Assembly: GCA_027575765.1 (NCBI GenBank)
Contig: JANBPT010001154.1
Coordinates: forward strand, 1-13,291
Reading direction: 5' to 3'
Length of the DNA: 13,291 bases
DNA from: Tieghemiomyces parasiticus
Lineage: Eukaryota; Kickxellomycota; Dimargaritomycetes; Dimargaritales; Dimargaritaceae
In this document: positions 1 through 7,911 of the stretch, piece after piece
How positions within the stretch are numbered: position 1 is the first letter of the stretch
Layout of the letters: every line of letters starts with the position of its first letter
Notes under the pieces: generated by a model
The model's database searches: none
Seen by the model: the letters and a program-made list of their open reading frames with translations, nothing else
Told to the model about the DNA's origin: nothing
Translations under genes and position numbers: made by a program

Positions 1-103
1 ACTATTATAAAAGTATACAATACATATAATAAACAAAAAAAATAATTTTGCATCTTTATTTAATTTAGTCATTTCGAATGTAAATGTAAACATAAATGTA
101 ATT

Positions 104-458
104 GTAAAAAAAAAAGTAATCTCATAAATGCATGTTGAATGTCCCAAAAAAAAATACGAACCATCCAAAATACAAATCACTTTTATCTATATTTAATTGC
201 GCACTTATATATTATTCTGTAATTGCGGCCGTTGTTTATTCAATTTAAATTGACAGAATACATTATGAGAATACATTACTGAGAGTACATTACTAATGAA
301 CTAATGTAAAAAAAAAAAGTAATTTCATAAGTGCATGTTGAGTTAATTGTGTTCAACTACATTTAGTTAGATGTGTAGAATATTTTGTTATTGCTGTTGT
401 TATTTGTTCAATTTAGAAAGACAGAATATATTTTAAACTACATTGCTGATGGACTAGT
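104..458. repeat. Degenerate direct repeat upstream of module A (two units)
   Basis: Two head-to-tail units can be read, one starting at 104 and one at 306. Each opens with GT followed by a run of A, then a segment of the form AAT(C/T)TCATAA(A/G)TGCATGTTGA. Each closes with a TTGTT-ATT-TTCAATTTA segment, an ACAGAATA segment and a TACATT(A/G)CT segment before the next A run. A third GTGTAAAA start at 457 ends the array. The units differ by indels (about 200 and 150 bp). The array lies about 180 bp upstream of the first transposase. CACTA-type elements carry subterminal repeats bound by an accessory protein, so this could be such a region, but it could also be ordinary repeat debris. Confidence 0.5.
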
Positions 459-560
459 GTAAAAAAAAAAAAAAAACTAGACTTATTTTCTACACCAGTA
501 TAATTTCTGTTAGAAAAAAATATTTTAGAATCTAAGATAAATATTCAAACCCAAATAAGA

Positions 561-568
561 TATAAATA
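561..568 (+). promoter_or_regulatory. Candidate TATA box of transposase A
   Basis: TATAAATA sits 70 bp upstream of the chosen ATG at 638, inside an AT-rich leader with no competing ATG between the two. In sequence this AT-rich the motif has a fair chance of occurring randomly, so the call rests mainly on its position. Confidence 0.35.
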
Positions 569-637
569 TCTGATTTAATTTATTGTTTGATCTTCTTTTA
601 TTTACTTACTTTTCCTTCTGATCACTTATTATTTACT

Positions 638-3600
638 ATGAACTCTTCTATGAATATGACCAATGCCACCATTAACAACAATAACAAGAAAAGAGTTCTT
701 TGCAGTTGTGCCTTATGTACCAAGGAAGGCCAAGAATATACTGCAGTTTCTGTTACCACCTTCCACGAACATAAGCGTCGTAACATGAATATTCCTATGG
801 GTATGTATTAAATCAACGTATTTATAACATCTTTTTTTTTTCTAACACTATAATATAAATATTATTTCAATAATAATTAGTTCAATTTCCCAGTGAATCT
901 ATGGATATTGATGAGGATCAGAATGGTAATTTTTTTTTTCTGGTGTATTTTTCATAATTACCAATTTTTTTTTTAATAAATTAGATTTTGATGATGATAA
1001 TGAAGAACCACCTTTCACTAGTCATGATGATGAAGAAGAAGGTATAATAAACAGCAACTTATTTATAATTATACAAATATATATTAACATTAATATTTTA
1101 ATTTAGATCCTTTCATTCGTATTATGGATGATACAGCTTTTCCCAAGGATGAAGGGACTTTTATTCTTTTCATGATGATAACCATGTTGTATGGCAAGCA
1201 ACAGATTACTGAAGAAGGAGTGGAGGCATTAATGGGGTTCTTGAATCAAGCTTTGGAGCTCTTTGGAATATTGTACCGTTTTCCTAAGACTGCAAAAACA
1301 TTTTTCACTTGGTCCAAGTTGAATAACTTTTGTTGTGCTGGTTTTCGACAATTTGCAGCTTGTGAGAAGTGCGATTCTCTCCATCCTTTTCACACTGAAC
1401 AGCAAAAACAAGAGGTGTACAGAAAAAAGAAGTGCAATACAACCGAAACACCTTTTGTTAATTCACCTATCTGTCGTGCTAATTTGTTACTTGATAATTG
1501 TTTAAGACCAGCAAAATCCTTCTACTACAACTCAATTATCAGTACTCTTAGCAGCTTCTTTCTTCGTGACAGATTTGTTGAACAGATTACCAAATGGAAG
1601 TCAAGAAAAATCGTACCTGGGCATTTGTTCGATATATATGATGGCCGCATCTGGAATCAGTTCAAGTTAGATAATTCGGATGATGCAGCTTTTGTAAATT
1701 CCTCAGATTACAATTTAATGCTGACATTAAACGTAGACTGGTTCCAGTTGTACTCCTACTCTCAATATTCATGCGGGGCTATCTATATAACGATACAAAA
1801 TCTTCCACGAGAGATGAGAAACTTGAAAGATAATGTCGTTCTGGTTGGTTTGATTCCTGGTCCAAGCGAACCCTCCACATACAAGATGAACCATTATTTA
1901 GATCCTCTTGTCGACGACCTTCTATTGTTACAAAATGGTGTAGAAATGCAGACCAGAAGTAATGGCAAGCAAGTTGTTAAGGCTGCTCTGACACTTGTTG
2001 CTTCTGATTTGCCAGCACAGAGGAAATGCCTAGGTCTTGCTGCTCATTCTGCTGCATTTGCTTGCCACAAATGCGATTACGCCTTCAAGGAGCTTCCTTC
2101 CAACCCATTCAAACAAGATTTTACTAACTTTGATGACGATGAATGGGCGCTTCGATCGAATTCTACTCATAGGGCAAATGCGTATAAGTGGAAGTCCGCA
2201 TCCACTTCGGCTGAGGCGAAAAAGTTGGTGAAATCTAATGGTACTCGTTGGAGCTCGCTCCTTCGTTTATCTTATTTTGATCCAATCCGATTTGCACCTA
2301 TTGATGTTATGCACAACTGTTACCTTGGTGTTGCTAAGCGTATGATGCTGTCTGCTTGGAGAGGTGAAGGTGGCCCTGTTAGTAGTAATGAAGAACCCCG
2401 AATTACGAAGCAGGAGCTTAACGAAATGGCAAGCAGTATGGAAGGACTAACGTTGCCATATGGTTATGACATTGGTGCGTTGAAAAGAAAGATAACCGCT
2501 GGTGATGGGTTTAGCAACATGAAGGCAGACGAATGGAGGGTGTTCATCTTGGCTCTGTCACCTTTCCTTTTGTCGATGAGGTTAAATGCACGCTTACTGG
2601 TACACTGGATGCTTTTTGTGGAAGCCAATAAGTATCTAGGAAGCGCTTGTATTTCTTTAGAAGAAGTTGACACTATGCATACTTTATTAAAACAATTTTT
2701 ACAAGAATTTAAGTATGTATATCAAGACCAGGGGCTTCTTACAATTAATAGCCATAACTTGCTTCACATTAAGAATGGTATATTAGACTATGGACCAGCA
2801 ATGTCACACTGGCTCTTTAACTTTGAACGGTATAATTCTGATATAAAAGCGTTTAATGTTAATAATAAGGGCTGTGTGGAATATACATTGTTGAAGCGTT
2901 TCACTTTCCTAGTTCATAGTGAAGAATATTTTGATGCACTACCTGTTATCTTGAAGAATCAGCAAATGTTGAAACCATTGTTTTGTGGAAAGAAGAAGAG
3001 CTTGATTGCAGAAGAAAGTGTTGAAAAAGAAGAAGATGACGAAGATTATGAAGAATTTGATTTAGAAGATTTTTTGAAGAAGGAATCAAGTAATCAAATT
3101 TTTGGCTATGAGACTCTTCCATCAAGTGTCGTCAAGAGTATGAAGGAAAGAAAAAATCGTGAATCAAGAATGGACGATGAGTGCTTTGGCTATCTTATAG
3201 ATTACTATAATAGTATCTATGAAGGCTTGACTTTTGTTGGTGAATCTGTTTTTGCAAATTCTCTTCAAAATGTCCCAGGTATGAGCATTGTTAGTAGGAA
3301 CATACAGAAGTTTTCTTCTATTTGTGTCTTTGCTAATCGATATCATTCCTTAGAGGCCTCGTCCTCTAAAAATAACCGAGGTACTTTTTGTCGTGCCTTT
3401 TGCGATTTGGACCCTGATTACGACGGAGAGGACTCATTGCTTCGCCCAGCTCAAATATTATTCTTTTTCAGTCATCAAGTTGAAGTTTTAGATAATAATT
3501 CAAAAGAAACAGTGCCCATTACAAGTACATTTGCTTTTGTTAGGTAACTTTATTTATATTTTTCATTTATGTTATTATTAATATTTTTTTAATCTATATA

Positions 3601-3803
3601 GATGGTTCAAGCCTTCAACACTAGATCCACCAATTTCAACATTTAACCAATATAACATGCAGACTTGGGGATCAGATTTTGAACCAGCTTCAAAAGCATC
3701 AATAATTCCAGTGTTGAGAATTTATTCTCCCATTGCTGTGAAGTCAAACCAATTTGAAAATATTAATGTTGTCATCAATCTTCCTCGACAGCTTATCAAT
3801 TAG
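638..3803 (+). CDS. Tnp2/Plavaka-like DDE transposase A (five exons, 967 aa)
   Basis: Predicted exons are 638-800, 881-925, 985-1041, 1107-3543 and 3602-3803, joined by GT-AG introns of 58-80 nt, giving 967 codons plus TAG. The protein should cut and join transposon ends in the nucleus. Residues 22-45 form a C-x-C-x2-C...H-x-H finger, followed by an acidic linker (about 60-95). Cysteines 174, 177, 198 and 211 look like a four-cysteine zinc site. NVDWF carries D299, PGP is near 340, ASDLPA carries D389, and CHKC is at 408-411. Next come PIDVMHN (D488, H491) and a C-terminal FER motif with E662. These aspartates and the glutamate are the likely catalytic set, by analogy with CACTA/KDZ-type enzymes. 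An acidic stretch follows near 740-760. The last exon restores a C-terminus that aligns with transposase B (FAFV-x-W and an L-P-R near the end). The start is the first ATG in frame before the finger. No disabling break is visible; exon joins are predicted, not proven. Confidence 0.85.
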
Positions 3804-4185
3804 ACTTCCAGCTTTTTCTCTTTATTATTTTATTTTTTTTTATTCTTTTTTTTTTATATTCTTTTTTTTTTATATTCTTTATTTCTTTTTCTTTTATTTT
3901 ATATATAAACATTATTTTTTTTAAAGCAATTTTTATTCATTCCAACTCGATTATCTGACATTTGGAAGATTGATGATTACTATAGAAATAGTTTGGTCTT
4001 ATTACATTTGTTTTATTTTTACTAACACATAATACAGTATTCAGTATATTATAAATATATATTTTATTTTACAACTTAGGTAGATAAAAAAAAAAAACCA
4101 AGAGCAATGACTTCATATGACAAAAGGTAATAGAGTATTTAATTTTTATTATTAATTTTTAATTTTATTATTTTTTTTATCAAGT
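3804..4185. other. Convergent intergenic spacer with poly-T tandem repeat
   Basis: This 382-bp stretch separates the two convergent stop codons and contains no coding frame I can support. From 3841 to about 3880 a 16-bp period is visible (TATTC plus ten T plus A), followed by more T/C-rich sequence to about 3900. AT-rich sequence and A/T runs at 3910-4180 could hold the polyadenylation signals of both genes, whose 3' untranslated regions may overlap. Confidence 0.6.
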
Positions 4186-5334
4186 TTAATAACGGAAAGC
4201 CCATTGAGGAAGAAGAGAAAGTGTACGACGATCTATTTCTACATTTGTTTCAACAGTACGAAGTGGAGTAGCACTCTTTGCAGGTGGTACTTTAAGATCT
4301 ATTTCATCATAGAGCAAGTTAAGCTAAAAATGTAAAAAAAAAAAATTACTGTTAATAATAATTTTTTCTTTTTAGAATTGTATTCAATTTTTTCAAATTT
4401 ACCATTTGACTTCTCCATGTAGGTCGCAAACGTTTATTATATGTAGATCTTCCACCACTTTCTACTACAACATTATCATCGTCATCTTCATCCGACATAT
4501 ATACTCTATTGCTGAGTATACTGTTGATATCCTCAACAGGAATTTCCAATTGTTGAGCAATTGAAGCCCTATCCTCAGGTGTTGCTCTATTTCTTCGTTG
4601 AAATTTCTAATTTTAAATAATGTAAGTTTCTTATCAACGTATATATATTTATACATACTATGTTCACTTACTCGATCCTTTCTTGTTTTTAACTTTCTTA
4701 AATGAACCTCTCGACTTCTTTGTTTAGTTGTTAAAACACGAGAGCTGATTTCCTTTTTCTTCAAGTAATCAAAATGATTTCTGATACGTTTGAATATCTC
4801 CTTTTTATCAGCTTGGAGACCAGAATTGCGGCTGGCGTGTCTATCCAATTCTTCTACATCTACGACAAGTTTTCTTTTGATAGCATCATTGAGGCCAGTC
4901 CCAAGGGAAATTGTAAAATCAAAAGAAACCCCTGTTTCTGAAACTATTTTTTCGTAAGCTGTACGAATCAATGCCTATTTTTAATATTAAATTGTAAGTA
5001 CAAGTGAATACTATACTATATTATAAACAGTTTATTTACTTACAGCTTTCTCAGGATTTCTACCAAGTTCTTTACCTTTCTTTCTTGTACTTGTAGAAGA
5101 GCATTCCTTCATATCATTCAGTTCAAATTGTAATCGACTGACTATTTGATTTTGACTAGCCACCATTTCATTTAACTTGTCAATTTCAGACTGAGCCTTT
5201 GTGATTTGCTCACGAAGACTGATGTTATTATTGCTGCTGATAGTATTGTTCCGCAACAAAGGTGTAACTCTTCTACGAGCAGAAGAAGCGACAACAACAG
5301 GAGGAATATTATTGTTAGTAGAAGAGGAAGACAT
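4186..5334 (-). CDS. Transposon-linked coiled-coil protein A (four exons, 311 aa), unknown family
   Basis: Minus-strand exons are 5334-5044, 4974-4672, 4606-4403 and 4323-4186. All three introns (69, 65 and 79 nt) are phase 0 with GT-AG ends; two donors read GTAAGT. I do not recognise the family. Residues 1-39 are Ser/Asn-rich with an ARRR patch. Residues 40-77 have heptad-like spacing (SLREQITKAQ...RLQFEL) and should form a coiled coil. Residues about 150-206 are strongly basic. An MSDE motif with an Asp run starts at M235, RPTWRS spans 259-264, and the protein ends in PQWAFRY. The same order and splice positions occur in the protein at 11279-12577. Position opposite a transposase suggests a transposition accessory role, perhaps DNA binding by the basic part and oligomerisation by the coiled coil. 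This is inference; a host-derived passenger gene is the alternative. Confidence 0.8.
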
Positions 5335-5399
5335 TGGTAAAAGTAAGCAAATGATATAAAATTAAATCAAAAAAATAGATAATAAAAAAAAATGAAGAC

Positions 5400-5405
5400 T
5401 TTATA
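5400..5405 (-). promoter_or_regulatory. Candidate TATA box of partner gene A
   Basis: TATAAA on the minus strand lies about 66 bp upstream of the ATG at 5334, a spacing close to that of the candidate box of transposase A (70 bp). The motif is short and the region AT-rich, so the call is tentative. Confidence 0.35.
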
Positions 5406-5497
5406 AGGATAATATCTTGATCAGGACTGCTTCTGTCAATTATAAACTTTGTTTCCTTTTTTATATGTTTCTTTCAAATTTTATTTGTCTAAATTTT

Positions 5498-5521
5498 AAG
5501 CTAATTTTTTTTAATTAGCTT
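5498..5521. repeat. Short perfect inverted repeat followed by a T run
   Basis: AAGCTAATT (5498-5506) pairs with AATTAGCTT (5513-5521) around a six-T loop, and T residues continue to about 5530. It lies about 165 bp upstream of partner gene A's start. It could be a chance AT-rich hairpin or a fragment of an element end. Confidence 0.4.
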
Positions 5522-5688
5522 TTTTTTTTAAAACATGTTAGATTTGTATTTTTTTTTTATCTTTTTTTTTTCTTTTAGCATCTTTTCTGTTAGTCCCCGG
5601 TATAATTATATCAATGATGGTCTTTTAGTATGAATGAAACAAATTTAAATAAAATACAATATACTAACTTATATATTTTTTTTAACAG

Positions 5689-6380
5689 GTGAATAAATCC
5701 TAGCATTCTCTTTGACTCTTCTTTGGTATTTGATTTTAATTTGAATATAATAGGTAGCTTTATGTTGATTAAAATTGTATAAATAAACTAAAAGGTATAT
5801 TTACTTTAAATATTATCATTTGCACATTGAATTAACTATATTTTATAGGAATACTGATACTATTAAACGCTGCTACTTTTTCTGATTCAAAAGAAAAAAA
5901 AACATGTATATAAACAAGGCTTTTCTTCTTTTTCAAGTTATTGAAACTAATTTTATATATTTATATTTAGATAAAGCTTTTTATTGTATTGTCTATCCAT
6001 TGAATACAAATGATCAAGTGTTCTCTTTTACAATCAATTGAATAATATGGTAAGTTTCTTTTACAACAATAATTCAACAAGTATTATAAAGTATATATAT
6101 ATTTACTCATTATTATTTAATCATGCTTAGATGGCTCTTGTTCTATTCAATAGATTGGTATACTAATAAATACTTTTATTTTCTCTTTATATTAAAGGTA
6201 AATATCATATTACAAGGGCTAAAATCATATATATAACATGTCATAATTAGTAACTTGTCTTTATTTTTATCATTTAGGTAGACATTTATATCCTGGTAAT
6301 ACTGAATAACTAACTACAGATCAAATGGCTAAATCAATGGTAATCTTGGCTACTACTACTAAAGTTATATTAGCTCAAGG
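5689..6380 (+). pseudogene. Possible degraded multi-exon gene remnant, unidentified
   Basis: Several short segments bounded by splice-like signals read as protein when joined in consistent phase: 5689-5753 (INPSILFDSSLVF...), 5849-5905 (GILILLNAATFSDSKEK), 5971-6049 (FYCIVYPLNTNDQVFSF...) and 6131-6197 (WLLFYSIDWY...). The joins keep the frame, but the reading contains TGA at 5690-5692, TGA inside the third segment and TGA across the next join. A further segment after the acceptor at 6277 reads RHLYPGNTE, a TAA stop, then LTTDQMAKSMVILA, ending at a GTAAGT donor near 6380. Its phase does not follow on from the previous segment. I cannot name the family. It may be a decayed host gene or chance low-complexity coding; no intact frame over 60 codons exists here on either strand. 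Confidence 0.25.
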
Positions 6381-6467
6381 TAAGTACATCGTTGTATTAT
6401 AGTATATATTATTATATATTTTTTTTTGCCATTATCATTATTATATAATATTCTATAACCCAATTTC

Positions 6468-6500
6468 AAATAAATAAATAAATAAATAAATAAATAAAAA
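6468..6500. repeat. AAAT microsatellite
   Basis: About eight uninterrupted copies of the tetranucleotide AAAT, ending in a short A run. A similar TTTA run occurs in the third intron of transposase B (about 8589-8615), so such tetramers are probably common in this genome. Confidence 0.9.
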
Positions 6501-6762
6501 GCCACATTTTTTTAAAAAAGAAAAGCTGTATAAACAAGGGCATTATAAGCCTATTAAACGTTAAAGAAGTGTAAATAATGAGCCAATAATGCAAACAGAT
6601 TTGTATAATAAAAGCCTCAATTGAGTATAAACATCTTTAAAAAGATCCAATTATAAGTAAGAGTAAAGATATGAATTACGACGTTAGAGACCAATGATAA
6701 AGGCAGTTGCTAGCGTAATATCGTTGTCCCCCCAAAAATAATAACCTATAATAATCACCAAA

Positions 6763-6935
6763 AGATACGTTTTACGTATTATCAGAATTGCGGAATACAC
6801 GTTTTCGGTAGTTTTCAGTGGACGTAAAACGATCGTTTTACTTGTCGTTTTCCGCAAGTACCGAATACTTTCGTATTACGTGTTGCGTAATACGAGACCG
6901 AAAACGATCGTTTTACGTATAGTTCTCCGCAATAT
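6763..6935. repeat. CpG-rich palindrome cluster, MITE-like or subterminal repeat region
   Basis: Around twenty CpG dinucleotides fall in about 170 bp, in striking contrast to the AT-rich surroundings. GTAAAACGATCGTTTTAC (6824-6841) is a perfect 18-bp palindrome, and its core AAAACGATCGTTTT returns at 6901-6914. TCGTATTACG (6871-6880) pairs with CGTAATACGA (6886-6895) around a five-base loop. Towards the edges ATTGCGGA (6787-6794) is inverted at 6926-6933, and CGTTTTCGGT (6800-6809) is inverted at 6897-6906, so the block is an imperfect inverted repeat overall. It could be a small non-autonomous element or a cluster of binding sites near the left end of module B. No target-site duplication was found. 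Confidence 0.6.
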
Positions 6936-6973
6936 ATCACAACTCTTTACTTGTAGTGGACACTGCAGATAAA

Positions 6974-7035
6974 GTCTAATTTCACAATTGTGAAATTTTG
7001 TGAAATTAGACCATTTCACAATTGTGAAATTAGAC
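6974..7035. repeat. 23-bp perfect inverted repeat built on an 18-bp palindrome
   Basis: ATTTCACAATTGTGAAAT, itself a perfect palindrome, occurs at 6979-6996 and 7013-7030. With flanking GTCTA on the left and TAGAC on the right, the pair forms a 23-bp inverted repeat (6974-6996 against 7013-7035). The 16-bp centre includes one more TGAAATTAGAC. It begins about 40 bp after the CpG-rich palindrome cluster and about 0.9 kb before transposase B. It may mark an element end or protein-binding sites. Confidence 0.7.
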
Positions 7036-7911
7036 ATTTCACAAAAAATTTTGAAATTTTGGAAGATTAAAAATTTTTTTATACCAAATGAAAGAGAAAA
7101 ATTTGCTCATTTCGAATATGTTAAATTTTTTTATTTGGTTAAGAATTGATAGAGATATTAGCATTTAAAGATTTGTTTAATGGTTAAAAAATATAACAAT
7201 TTTTTGGGTATAGTCTTTTTTACTAGAAAATAAATTTAGAATCCCGACATTTTTTTTTCTTCAAATTTTATTGGACAAAAATTTTATTTTTTTATTTTTT
7301 TGAATAAGTCATCAAATATAAGCGTGTTTTAGCTGTGTTATATTCTGAATTCAAAAGAAGTTGAAAAAAAATAATAATAGCAATAATTCATTCAAGATGA
7401 ATGTTTAAAATGTAAAGTCGAAGTAAGTCTTTTTTTTAAGAAAAGGTCAAATTATTTAACATTTTCAAAAAAAATTTATTAAAAAAATAATAAAAATTCA
7501 ACATGTACAGTAATGAGTTATGTATAATGTCAATTGTTAAAATCAAACTTATATTATTACTTTACAATAAGTTACTTTATCTAGTAAGATTAATTTGTCG
7601 TAGTTGAACATAATGTCAAAATGTCTAATTGCCATTCCAAAATCAACTTGAATGTAGATGGAAAAATTAAAATATACCCCTGCTAAAGTATTTAAAAATA
7701 ATAAAACTATTTATTATTTTTCAAATGTAAGATGCATCTTCTCTTGATTGTTAGTTTTTTTTTTCTGAAGAATGAGTAAAAAGAAACTCAATTTTTTAAG
7801 TTTAAAATACAGCAATAAATTTAATCGTCTGTAATAAAATTATTTTCTTCTTTTTTTATTATCTTATATTGATTATTAACAATTCAAATTAAATTATAAC
7901 TTCATTGCAAC
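7036..7911. other. AT-rich non-coding stretch upstream of transposase B
   Basis: No gene, RNA or clear repeat was found in these 876 bp. The sequence is full of A and T runs. The last part is presumably the promoter and leader of transposase B, but no clear TATA box at a suitable distance from the ATG at 7912 could be picked out. Confidence 0.5.

Larger units (their letters stand above)
638..5334. mobile_element. Two-gene DNA transposon module A (ends not resolved)
   Basis: This span runs from the transposase start codon to the start codon of its convergent partner; the true element extends beyond it on both sides. It holds a full-length Tnp2/Plavaka-like DDE transposase on the plus strand and a four-exon coiled-coil gene on the minus strand. 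The same layout recurs at 7912-12577 with diverged sequences, which argues that the two genes travel together. No terminal inverted repeat or target-site duplication was recognised. The direct repeat at 104-458 may belong to the left end. Confidence 0.6.

Noticed and set aside
587..637. Upstream extension of transposase A's first exon
   Set aside because: The frame stays open to 587, but the codon there is TTG; the first ATG is at 638, just before the finger and 70 bp after a TATA-like box.
4352..4549. Independent 65-codon minus-strand gene
   Set aside because: It is the end of exon 3 of partner gene A running into an intron; the spliced model aligns with partner B across this region.
104..7035. 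Left-end similarity between the two modules (GTCCC plus A run plus ATA-AACC at about 141 and 6726)
   Set aside because: The match is short, A-rich and gapped; it could be chance in this composition.
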